From contig JBFXAN010000170.1 of NCBI GenBank assembly GCA_050184225.1, forward strand, positions 1 through 13,691: 13,691 nucleotides of DNA, given 5' to 3'. The stretch is from JBFXAN01 sp050184225 (lineage in GTDB: Bacteria > Chloroflexota > Dehalococcoidia > CAUJGQ01). This document shows, piece by piece, positions 7,050 to 13,691 of the stretch (positions are counted from its first letter, which is position 1; every line of letters begins with the position of its first letter). The translations under genes were made by a program, and so were the position numbers. Below the pieces are notes generated by a model. It made no database searches, was not told where the DNA came from, and saw nothing but the letters and a program-made list of their open reading frames with translations.

Positions 7050-8409
7050 AATCCGGCTTGATGTTCTGATTCAAGCGAAACAGGTTCGTCGGATCGTACT
7101 TCGACTTCAGCGCCGCGAGCCGCTCGTACTTCCCGGCGCCGTAGGCGTCTTTCACCCGCTCGGCGCTGTCGTCGATGCCGAGGTAATTCACATAGGCGCC
7201 GGTCGCATACGGACGCATCGATTGCCAGACGTCTCGCGCCCAGGCGATGTGCTGATCAGCCTCGGCCGGGTCGTTCCAGCGGGCGACGATCGCCAGGTTG
7301 AAGGCGGCATCCCGATGGTCGAACGCCGTCGCGTCTCGACCGACCCGTCCGACGGCGCCGCCGAACTGTTCGAGGAGCAGCGCGTTCAGCGGTGATGACA
7401 CCGTCGCGAAGCGGTCCACAAGCACATCGATCGCCTCGTCCGCCAGACTGGTGAGGAAGTGCCCGCTCCAGTACACCTGGAGGCCCGCCGGAAAGCCCTC
7501 ATCGAGCATCCCCTGGAGATCCTTATAGGGCATCGGCTTGACATCATCCACGACGGGCGGCCCGTATTCGCGCAGCGGCCGGAGTGCCGCCTCACCCGCC
7601 TCGATCGGCCCGTTGTAACAGACGAGCAGGGCGAGCACCCGCTGACCATCCGGCGCCGTCATCAGCGGCGCGAACACGGTCAACTCATCCGGCGCGGTTG
7701 CACAGAATTCGCGGACGAAGCGGAGCACCTCGGCGGCGCGCTCGGCCGGGTGGATCAACATACCACCGAGCACCTCCGTCACCGGATGCAACTGGAACTC
7801 GAATGATGTGGCGATGCCGAAGTTGCCGCCGCCGCCGCGCAGCCCCCAGAAGAGGTCGGCGTGGTCCTGCTCGCTCGCGTACACAACCTCGCCGCCGGCC
7901 GTGACTACCTCGACCGAGCGGAGGTTGTCGCAGGCGAGGCCGTAGCGGCGCATCAGCCAACCAAGCCCGCCGCCGAGCGTCAGTCCACCCACACCCGTTG
8001 TGGAGATGACACCACCGGTCGTCGCCAGACCGTACGCCTGCGCCTCGCGATCAAAGTCGCCCCAGGTGGCGCCGCCCTCGACCCGGGCGCGCCGCTCATC
8101 GGGATCGACGAGCACGGCCCGCATCGAGGACAGATCGATGACGATGCCGCCGTCGCACACCGCAAGCCCGGCGGCGTTGTGACCGCCGCCGCGCACGGCA
8201 ACGAGCAGGTCGTTCTCCCGCGCGAAGTTCACCGCCGCGACGACATCGGCAACACTGGCGGGGCGGACAATGATCGCCGGCCGCCGGTCAATCATGCCGT
8301 TCCAGACACCGCGCGCCGCGTCGTAGTCCGCGTGATCGGGGAGGAGTACCGCACAGTCCAGGCTGGACCGGAATCTGGCGATTGCCGTCGGATCGATGGT
8401 TGTGGTCAT
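7048..8409 (-). CDS. FAD-binding oxidoreductase, PCMH/berberine-bridge type
   Basis: This 453-residue flavoprotein has an N-terminal PCMH-type FAD-binding domain (about 42-210) and a C-terminal berberine-bridge-enzyme segment ending YDPTNLFRLNQNIKP. Family oxidases couple oxidation of sugars, alkaloids or polyketides to O2 reduction. His77 in VRGGGHN matches the residue that binds FAD covalently. The second anchoring Cys of bicovalent members (GVCPTVGVGG) is Ile135 here (GVISTTGVGG), so a single His-linked flavin is expected. RGGGGNFGIA (191-200) is also a family signature. There is no signal peptide, so it is probably cytoplasmic. The start has an excellent ribosome site, AGGAGGG (8416-8422), 6 nt before the ATG. 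It is divergent from a MalT-type LuxR regulator that may control it, and convergent with TetR. The substrate is unknown. Confidence 0.92.
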   Translation of the reverse strand: MTTTIDPTAIARFRSSLDCAVLLPDHADYDAARGVWNGMIDRRPAIIVRPASVADVVAAVNFARENDLLVAVRGGGHNAAGLAVCDGGIVIDLSSMRAVLVDPDERRARVEGGATWGDFDREAQAYGLATTGGVISTTGVGGLTLGGGLGWLMRRYGLACDNLRSVEVVTAGGEVVYASEQDHADLFWGLRGGGGNFGIATSFEFQLHPVTEVLGGMLIHPAERAAEVLRFVREFCATAPDELTVFAPLMTAPDGQRVLALLVCYNGPIEAGEAALRPLREYGPPVVDDVKPMPYKDLQGMLDEGFPAGLQVYWSGHFLTSLADEAIDVLVDRFATVSSPLNALLLEQFGGAVGRVGRDATAFDHRDAAFNLAIVARWNDPAEADQHIAWARDVWQSMRPYATGAYVNYLGIDDSAERVKDAYGAGKYERLAALKSKYDPTNLFRLNQNIKPD

Positions 8410-8591
8410 GGTTTGACCCTCCTGCGAATCTCTGCGTAGTATCTTCTGCCCTCGGTGGATTTCTGTCTGTGACGGCGCCGGTCCGATGCTGCCCGTCGCG
8501 CCGTTCCCGCGCGTATCCGTGCGATCCGGCGAGCTTTCAGAGGGGTCGAGCTTGCCCTATGATGCTTCTGTTGTATCTAAACGACCGTGCG

Positions 8592-8613
8592 CTACCGCAG
8601 TCATCGGCGGTAG
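8592..8613. promoter_or_regulatory. Palindrome, candidate LuxR operator
   Basis: CTACCGC (8592-8598) and GCGGTAG (8607-8613) form a perfect inverted repeat with an 8-nt centre. It lies between the divergent oxidoreductase and LuxR genes, just downstream of the tentative plus-strand promoter. This is a plausible dimer-binding site, but ownership by the LuxR protein is only inferred. Confidence 0.4.
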
Positions 8614-8706
8614 TCCACCCTGTGCGGAGGTGCGTCCCGCGTGACCGATGCACTCGTCCTCTCATCCGGCTTGATCGTGTGGCACCGATGGACACCGGAT
8701 CGTGGT

Positions 8707-8725
8707 GGCAGGCTGCCGGCCTGCC
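8707..8725 (+). promoter_or_regulatory. Leader hairpin before the LuxR start
   Basis: GGCAGGC (8707-8713) pairs with GCCTGCC (8719-8725) around a 5-nt loop, ending 16 nt before the ATG at 8742. The weak ribosome site GTGAGGG (8726-8732) directly follows, so the hairpin could affect ribosome access. This is position-based inference. Confidence 0.35.
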
Positions 8726-8741
8726 GTGAGGGTTCTGCTCC

Positions 8742-11021
8742 ATGACCAGTCATCCCGCCGATTCTACCCCGGCGATTGCCGGCCTTCCGGCAGGCGTCCT
8801 CCTGGAAGCAAAGCTCCACCCGCCGATGCCGCCGCGCAACCCACTGCCGCGCCCGCATCTGCTTGAGCGGCTCGACACGGCCACGGCCCGCCCTGTCACA
8901 CTCGTGAGCGCCCCCGCCGGCTTCGGCAAATCGACGCTCCTGGCAGCCTGGTGCGCCACGCTGCCACCGGCGCGGCGCGTCGCCTGGGTCGCGCTCGACG
9001 ACGACGACAACGACCCCGTCGTCTTCTGGACGTACCTCCTCAACGCGCTGCATCGGCTGGAGCCGGTGCGCGTCGACCCGGGCCTCGATCTGCTGAACAA
9101 GCCGGGGGTGAGCCTCACCCGCGCCGTGCTGCCGGCGCTGCTCAACGAGCTCTGGTCGCTGGATCAGCCCGTGGTGCTGGTGCTGGACGACTATCACCTG
9201 GTGCGCGAGCCGGCCTGTCACGAATCACTGCGCTTCTTCCTCCGGCGGTTGCCGCCATGCCTGCATCTCGTGATCGCCAGTCGGGCCGATCCCGATCTGG
9301 AGCTGGGCACGTTACGGGCGCGGGGGCAACTCGCCGAGCTGCGGGCCACGACGTTGAGCTTCACCGACGATGAGGCCGCGACCTTCCTCACCGACCGGCT
9401 CGGTCTACCGCTCACGGCGACCGAGGTGCAGCAACTCACCGAGCGGACAGAGGGCTGGCCGGCGGGTCTGTATCTGGCGGGTCTCTCACTGCGCGACCGG
9501 ACCGACACGGCGAACTTCATCGCCGGCTTCGCCGGCACCCACCGCCATATCGTCGACTATCTCGGCGGCGAGGTCCTGGAGCAGCTACCGGAGGAGATGC
9601 GGACGTTTCTGTTGCAGACATCGATCCTCGATCGCTTCTCCGCCGCACTCTGTGACGCCGTCACCGGACAGCCGGGCGCCCGCGCCCGGTTGGCGGAACT
9701 GCGGCGGACGAACCTGTTTGTGCTGTCGCTGGACGAGTCGGGGGAATGGTACCGCTACCACCACCTCTTCCGGGGGTTGCTGCAGCTGGAGTTGGAGCGC
9801 GCGAACCAGGAAGGGATCCCCGCTCTTCATCGGCGGGCGGCGGTTTGGTATCAGTCGGCGGGCGATGGTCCCGCCGCGATGCGCCACGCCCTTGCCGCTT
9901 CGGACGATACCCTCGCCGGAGACCTCCTCCTTGAGTATACTCAGCCCTTCTCCGCCGCCGGACGGCTGGCGACCTTAGTCACATGGGTAGAGCAGTTGCC
10001 CGCGGCAACGATCGCCGCGCGTCCGGCGCTGGCGATCGCCGCAGCCTGGATTGCCGCACTCAGCGGACAAGCGCGGGTCGAGGTCGAGCGCCTCCTGGAA
10101 GCCGCCGAGGCCGGTCCCGACGCCGGTCCCTACATGCTCGGCGAACCGTCGTCGGCCACGGCAGTCGCGTTGGTTCGCGCCGCGTTCCCGTTTGACAACG
10201 CCGGCCGCGCCCTCTACGCGGCCCAGACTCTGACCGACGGCACACTCGTTCCAGGATCGCCGTCCTACCTCCTCGCCCGCTCCGCGCTCGGCCAGGCGCT
10301 GTACCTGGCCGGCCGGCCGGCAGAGGCACGCGGGCCGCTTGAGGAGGTCTTGCGTACGCCGCGGGCCGAACGTCAGCAGGTCAATTTCATCGCGACCATG
10401 GCCCACCTGGCTCAGATCAGCCTCGACCTGGGGGAGGTCGCGCAAGCGGATCACCTGGCCCACTGTGCGGTGCAGCACTGCGATGAAGCTGGATTGACAT
10501 CCCATCCGAGCACTTCATTCGCCTACATCGCGTTGAGCGCGGTGCTGGCCCAGCGCGGTGCATTCGCCGAGGCCGAGGCGGTTCTCGCGCGGGGCGTCGA
10601 GCCACACCTGCCGGCGTTCCAGCAGCGACCGCTCTCCTTTGCGCGCGCGTTGCTGGCGCTGGCGCCGGTGCGCTATGCCCGTGGCCATACCGAGGCGGCA
10701 GCAACCTTACTCGCGGAGGCGGGCGCGGTGTTGCGTACCTGCGCCGACCCGGGCATGCTGCCACAATTGCTCGCCGACACCGAGCGCCGGATGCAACGGG
10801 TGGTTCGCCGCACCACAGGCCTGCGCGCCGACCTCAGCGAAGGGGAACTCCGTGTCCTCCACCTCCTCGCCAGCGACCTGAATCAGCGGGAGATCAGTCG
10901 GGAGCTGTATCTGTCGGTGAACACGGTGAAGACGCACGCCCGCAATATCTACACGAAGCTGGACGCCGGCTCCCGTGCTGAGGCCGTCACCCGCGCCCGC
11001 ACGCTGGGCCTGATCGCCTGA
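8742..11021 (+). CDS. MalT/LAL-type LuxR transcriptional regulator (complete)
   Basis: This is a 759-residue STAND-type ATP-dependent activator. The N-terminal NTPase domain has Walker A APAGFGKST (57-65, Lys63), a Walker-B-like VVLVLDDYH (144-152, Asp149/Asp150) and the downstream ASRADPDLELGTLRARGQL segment. A helical repeat sensor region (about 340-690) precedes the LuxR DNA-binding domain at about 697-755, with the HTH in NQREISRELYLSVNTVKTHA. It is somewhat shorter than MalT itself (about 900 residues), because the repeat region is short. The ribosome site is weak (GTGAGGG, 9 nt before the ATG). The gene is divergent from the flavin oxidoreductase, a likely target, and ends 15 nt from the convergent channel gene. 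Its last 482 residues match in length and sequence the second regulator at 12169-13617. The effector is unknown. Confidence 0.92.
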   Translation: MTSHPADSTPAIAGLPAGVLLEAKLHPPMPPRNPLPRPHLLERLDTATARPVTLVSAPAGFGKSTLLAAWCATLPPARRVAWVALDDDDNDPVVFWTYLLNALHRLEPVRVDPGLDLLNKPGVSLTRAVLPALLNELWSLDQPVVLVLDDYHLVREPACHESLRFFLRRLPPCLHLVIASRADPDLELGTLRARGQLAELRATTLSFTDDEAATFLTDRLGLPLTATEVQQLTERTEGWPAGLYLAGLSLRDRTDTANFIAGFAGTHRHIVDYLGGEVLEQLPEEMRTFLLQTSILDRFSAALCDAVTGQPGARARLAELRRTNLFVLSLDESGEWYRYHHLFRGLLQLELERANQEGIPALHRRAAVWYQSAGDGPAAMRHALAASDDTLAGDLLLEYTQPFSAAGRLATLVTWVEQLPAATIAARPALAIAAAWIAALSGQARVEVERLLEAAEAGPDAGPYMLGEPSSATAVALVRAAFPFDNAGRALYAAQTLTDGTLVPGSPSYLLARSALGQALYLAGRPAEARGPLEEVLRTPRAERQQVNFIATMAHLAQISLDLGEVAQADHLAHCAVQHCDEAGLTSHPSTSFAYIALSAVLAQRGAFAEAEAVLARGVEPHLPAFQQRPLSFARALLALAPVRYARGHTEAAATLLAEAGAVLRTCADPGMLPQLLADTERRMQRVVRRTTGLRADLSEGELRVLHLLASDLNQREISRELYLSVNTVKTHARNIYTKLDAGSRAEAVTRARTLGLIA
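10866..10999 (+). repeat. Near-identical HTH-coding segment, arm 1
   Basis: This 134-bp segment within the LuxR-domain codons is the reverse complement of 12191-12324 except for one silent difference (T at 10898, giving AGT versus AGC). The two arms flank the channel gene as an inverted repeat. Confidence 0.9.
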
Positions 11022-11036
11022 CCTGCCGTATTGTGC

Positions 11037-11870
11037 CTATTCGTTTGATTGCTCGGACCGGTTGCTGCGCTCGTCGATGCGCTCGACCAGGCGCCGGAGC
11101 GCGGCCATCTCGCTCCTCATCCCGGCGATCTCCTGCTGCAGGCCGGCCAGGTCATTGCCGGACGGCTTGGCATTGGCCTCGCTATTGTCGTCGCTCGGCT
11201 CTGAACCGACGAGGATGCTGGCCATGATGCTCGCCAGGGCGCCGATGATGCCGATACCCATCACCATGACGAACATGCCGCCGATCCGTCCGACGACGGT
11301 GGTCGGGAACCGATCGCCGTAGCCGACGGTGGTGATGGTGACAAAGGCCCACCAAAAGGCGTCCCAGCCGGTCTTGATGTTGGCGGTGTCCGACCGGGTT
11401 TCCGCGTTCAAAACGATGAGGCTGGATGTCACGAGCACGAGGATGGCCAGGAGGATCGTGATGCCCACGGCGTAGTGGGCGCGATGCCGGACGACATCAT
11501 CGATCAGCTGTTTCTTCTTTTGGCCACGCAAGAGGCGGGTGATGCGCGCGAAGCGGCTCAAGCGGGCCAGGCGGAGGATGGCCGTGGCCCGGAAAATGCC
11601 GAGACTCGGGAAGGAGCCGAGCAGGTCCAGCCAGCCGCGTTCACCGATGAAGTAGCCCTTCTTGGATGGCGCCTGCTTGAGGTTGAGGAAGAAGTCTGAC
11701 AGGAAGATGACGCAGATCAGGTTGTCATAGAAGGTCAGGAGATCGAGGGTCGCAGAGGGGAGCGGCAACAACAGCAACACCATGATCGCGAGTGAGTACA
11801 CGGTCAGCACGAGGATGAAGATGTTGTAGGCGTTGCTGTGCTTGCTCGGCGCATCTGTTGCGTTAGTCAT
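11037..11870 (-). CDS. Voltage-sensor-type potassium channel (ion transporter family)
   Basis: This 277-residue six-TM membrane protein resembles bacterial Kv channels. S1-S3 are hydrophobic segments near 15-36, 45-63 and 78-92. The S4 voltage sensor has basic residues every third position: Arg94, then Arg100, 103, 106, 109, 112 and 115. S5 (about 132-154) and the pore helix lead to the K+ selectivity filter TTVGYGD (180-186), then S6 (about 194-221). The C-terminal tail (about 241-270) has heptad-like hydrophobic spacing and may be a coiled coil for tetramer assembly. The ATG at 11870 has no clear Shine-Dalgarno sequence; no better start precedes the first TM segment. It lies between the two paralogous LuxR genes and converges on the first with a 15-nt gap. 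Channel type is firm; gating is inferred from S4. Confidence 0.93.
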   Translation of the reverse strand: MTNATDAPSKHSNAYNIFILVLTVYSLAIMVLLLLPLPSATLDLLTFYDNLICVIFLSDFFLNLKQAPSKKGYFIGERGWLDLLGSFPSLGIFRATAILRLARLSRFARITRLLRGQKKKQLIDDVVRHRAHYAVGITILLAILVLVTSSLIVLNAETRSDTANIKTGWDAFWWAFVTITTVGYGDRFPTTVVGRIGGMFVMVMGIGIIGALASIMASILVGSEPSDDNSEANAKPSGNDLAGLQQEIAGMRSEMAALRRLVERIDERSNRSEQSNE

Positions 11871-12168
11871 CTGTTTCGTGTCCGTATGCAGTCGCCGACC
11901 TGGGCGCCGTCGCCTTCCACAGCTTCCAAAGGCTGTTATGCCAGGACAAAGGCAACGACGGCTACGACGCCAAAGGACAGTGCTGTCAGCCAGAGGCGGT
12001 CCAGCTCACGCTTTCAGCGTGGCGTGACCGCGGGTGAACAGGCTTCACCCACGTCGAGGAATCACCTGGGTGAACGTGGTTCGTGCTTCTCGGAATCTCG
12101 GTGACCAGCGGGCGCGCGACGGTGCCGGCCTCGCCGGTGATTCGCGGGTGAACGTTTCAGGGACCATC
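11871..12168. other. 298-nt intergenic region with repeated GGGTGAA motifs
   Basis: It lies between the second LuxR gene and the channel, both on the minus strand. It contains a small hairpin CACGCT-TTC-AGCGTG (12007-12021) and a cluster of GGGTGAA/TTCACCC motifs (12029-12155). A 25-codon hydrophobic minus-strand frame (11936-12013) has no usual start codon. No clear promoter or ribosome site for the channel was recognised. Confidence 0.5.
12029..12155. repeat. GGGTGAA repeat cluster
   Basis: GGGTGAA occurs at 12032-12038, 12068-12074 and 12146-12152, and its complement TTCACCC at 12044-12050. CGCGGGTGAAC is repeated exactly at 12029-12039 and 12143-12153, and GGGTGAACGT at 12068-12077 and 12146-12155. 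The single TTCACCC can pair with either neighbour, giving mutually exclusive hairpins just downstream of the second LuxR gene. Function unknown; a terminator or regulator-binding array is possible. Confidence 0.5.
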
Positions 12169-13617
12169 TCAGGCGATGAGGCCGAGGGCACGGGCGCGGG
12201 TGACGGCCTCAGCACGGGAGCCGGCGTCCAGCTTCGTGTAGATATTGCGGGCGTGCGTCTTCACCGTGTTCACCGACAGATACAGCTCCCGGCTGATCTC
12301 CCGCTGATTCAGGTCGCTGGCGAGCAGCCGCAGCACGCGCAGCTCGCCGTCGGAGAGATCCTGTCGCAACCCGGTGGCGCGGCGGGGCAGCCGGTGCAGC
12401 GACCGCTCGGTCGTCGCCAGCAGCGCCGGCAGCATGCCTGGGTCGGGGCAGGCGGCGATCATCGCCCGTACCTCGTCGAGCAGGCTATTGGCGGCCTCTG
12501 CATGACCACGGGCATAGCGCACCGGCGCCAAGATCAGCAAAGCCAGCGCTTGGAAGACGCGCCAGTCACCGAGTGCCGGCAGGTATGGCTCAACACCCTC
12601 CGCCAGCACCGCCTCCGCCTCGGTGAAGCGGTTCTGCCGGCACAGCACCATAGCCAGTGCCAGGGAAGAGGTCCAATGAAAGAGATGGTCGGTCAGCCCC
12701 ATCTGCTCACGAAGCTGAACCGACTGCCGGGCGAGATCCTCCGCGCGGCTGGGTTCTCCAAGATCCAAGCTCGCCATCGCGAGGAGTGCCAGCCAGAAGG
12801 TTTTGCCCGAGGTCTGTCGATGGGCGAGCGGCGCGGCGATCGCTTCCTCGAGGAACCGCCGTGCCTCAGCCGGCCGGCCAGCAAAGTAGAGCGCCTCCCC
12901 GAACGACCCCCGTGCGAGCATGTAGCTGTACTGGGTTGGATCGGTTTCCTCCTGGACGGCGAGCTCTCCGGCGCGCACCGCTCTCCCGATATCATCAAAC
13001 AGGTAGCCGGCATGGACGATCGCCACGTTCGATTGCATCGTGCGCGAACCTAGGAAGACAGGACCGGGGAAGTCGCTGGCGGCCGCAATCGCCAGCCATC
13101 GCTCCACGTCGGCCTTCGGTCGGTACGCCTCGGCCGCGATCCAGGCCATCGCGAGCGCCAGGCGGGGATGGGCCGTGATCGACGGCTCTGGGAACTGACG
13201 CATCCAGCCCTCGACGGTAGCGAAGCGGGCCATCTCGCACAGCGGATGGGCACTTTCGATGAAAATCGCCGCCGCCAGCGCGTAGTCCGGCACTGCCAGG
13301 GCATGGCGCATCGCGGCGACGGCGTTCCCCTGAGTGCGGTACCAGGCTGCTGCCCGCCGGTGGAGTTCCGGCGCCAGTTCCGGCTCGGTCTGAACCAATT
13401 CCATCCGTAACAGCTCGGCGAAGAGATGATGATAGCGAAACCATTCGCCCCGATCGTCCAGCCCGATCAGGAACTGGTTCGTTCGCCGCAACTCCATCAG
13501 CCGTTCTGCCCCATCCGCCAGACCCGTGACCTCGCAGCAAAGCGACGCCGAGAAACTCTCCAAAATCGAGCTGCGGACGAGAAAGGCGCGTGTCCCTGCC
13601 GAAAGCCGGTCGAGCAC
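12169..13617 (-). CDS. C-terminal part of a split MalT-type LuxR regulator
   Basis: This is a 482-codon open frame starting with GTG directly after a TAA. It is a clear paralogue of the gene at 8742-11021: it aligns from VLDRLSAGTRAFL (against VLEQLPEEMRTFL, residue 278 on) to the end, and both segments are exactly 482 residues. It keeps the region after the NTPase domain (ELRRTNQFL, GEWFRYHHLFAELL), the helical repeat sensor and the LuxR HTH domain (about 421-482), which differs from the paralogue at only three residues. The Walker motifs would lie upstream, beyond the stop and outside the window. No ribosome site precedes the GTG, so expression would rely on reinitiation after the TAA. It is either the remnant of a recently inactivated gene or a truncated, ATP-independent regulator sharing the paralogue's DNA targets. 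Confidence 0.75.
   Translation of the reverse strand: MLDRLSAGTRAFLVRSSILESFSASLCCEVTGLADGAERLMELRRTNQFLIGLDDRGEWFRYHHLFAELLRMELVQTEPELAPELHRRAAAWYRTQGNAVAAMRHALAVPDYALAAAIFIESAHPLCEMARFATVEGWMRQFPEPSITAHPRLALAMAWIAAEAYRPKADVERWLAIAAASDFPGPVFLGSRTMQSNVAIVHAGYLFDDIGRAVRAGELAVQEETDPTQYSYMLARGSFGEALYFAGRPAEARRFLEEAIAAPLAHRQTSGKTFWLALLAMASLDLGEPSRAEDLARQSVQLREQMGLTDHLFHWTSSLALAMVLCRQNRFTEAEAVLAEGVEPYLPALGDWRVFQALALLILAPVRYARGHAEAANSLLDEVRAMIAACPDPGMLPALLATTERSLHRLPRRATGLRQDLSDGELRVLRLLASDLNQREISRELYLSVNTVKTHARNIYTKLDAGSRAEAVTRARALGLIA
12191..12324 (-). repeat. Near-identical HTH-coding segment, arm 2
   Basis: This is the partner of 10866-10999, with 133 of 134 bases identical in inverted orientation. 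The flanking coding sequence is clearly more diverged, consistent with gene conversion of the DNA-binding region. Confidence 0.9.
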
Positions 13618-13691
13618 TTAGCTACTCAGATAGTCGACGAGGTAGCGGTGGTCGCCGGCGAACGCTGCGATGAACGCGGAGGTATCCGGCC
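13618..13691 (-). pseudogene. Upstream part of the split LuxR regulator, ending in TAA
   Basis: The frame of the 12169-13617 gene continues through the window edge as PDTSAFIAAFAGDHRYLVDY then LSS, then TAA (13618-13620). The paralogue reads TANFIAGFAGTHRHIVDY then LGG then Glu277 at this point, so the TAA replaces Glu in a motif shared by the two proteins. Two neighbouring Gly codons have also become Ser. About 250 further codons, including the NTPase domain, are expected beyond the window. It is a partial, interrupted gene by sequence; a sequencing error cannot be excluded. Confidence 0.8.

Larger units (their letters stand above)
8410..8741. promoter_or_regulatory. Divergent promoter region, oxidoreductase / LuxR
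   Basis: This 332-nt region holds the oxidoreductase ribosome site (8416-8422), a possible plus-strand promoter TTGCCC (8552-8557) - 16 nt - TATCTA (8574-8579), a palindrome at 8592-8613 and a hairpin at 8707-8725. The promoter match is moderate (4/6 and 3/6) and tentative. No clear promoter was found for the minus-strand gene. Small frames here have no supporting features. Confidence 0.4.

Noticed and set aside
12029..12155. CRISPR array
   Set aside because: The repeats are only 7-11 bp, few and unevenly spaced, with no cas gene nearby.
10866..12324. Transposon with terminal inverted repeats around the channel gene
   Set aside because: The inverted arms are the homologous HTH codons of two paralogous genes, and no transposase or target duplication is present.
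12034..13053. 339-codon plus-strand frame opposite the second LuxR gene
   Set aside because: It runs antisense to a frame with clear homology to the first regulator; its composition is Arg/Gln/His-rich and no family is recognised.

Overview
The window is GC-rich bacterial DNA with densely packed genes of free-living type. It holds two paralogous MalT/LAL-type LuxR regulators, a DHA2 multidrug exporter and a His-linked flavin oxidoreductase. This mix fits a Chloroflexota (Thermomicrobia-like) genome, or possibly an actinobacterium. No rRNA, tRNA or marker gene is present to settle the taxonomy, so this is inference.

Layout, left to right. A type-B carboxylesterase (97-1629, +) converges on a large minus-strand membrane protein (1738-3912) that joins a PAP2 phosphatase domain to a kinase-like domain. 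A GC-rich stem-loop lies between their ends. Next comes a minus-strand DHA2/EmrB-type efflux transporter (4153-5781). A 478-nt regulatory region separates it from a divergent TetR regulator (6260-6946, +). That region holds three evenly spaced GGAC-N4-GTCC palindromes, one of them inside the spacer of a good minus-strand promoter. TetR ends at a strong hairpin/T-tract terminator that abuts the end of a minus-strand FAD-binding oxidoreductase (7048-8409). The oxidoreductase is divergent from a complete 759-aa MalT-type LuxR regulator (8742-11021, +). A voltage-sensor-type K+ channel (11037-11870, -) follows. The right end is a second MalT-type regulator (12169 to the window edge, -) whose frame is interrupted by a TAA.

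How the parts may work together (inference). TetR plus MFS is a classic repressor/efflux pair with a readable operator array. The first LuxR protein probably controls the divergent flavin oxidoreductase. The second LuxR gene is a paralogue whose 482-codon C-terminal part matches the first protein's C-terminal 482 residues in length. Its DNA-binding domain is almost identical at nucleotide level (133 of 134 bases), which suggests gene conversion and shared DNA targets.

The items most worth a second look are the stop-start (TAA-GTG) split of the second regulator, the converted HTH segment, the PAP2/kinase-like fusion, the three-palindrome operator, and a diverged direct repeat on either side of the transporter gene. 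No CRISPR array, phage, integron or recognisable transposase was found.
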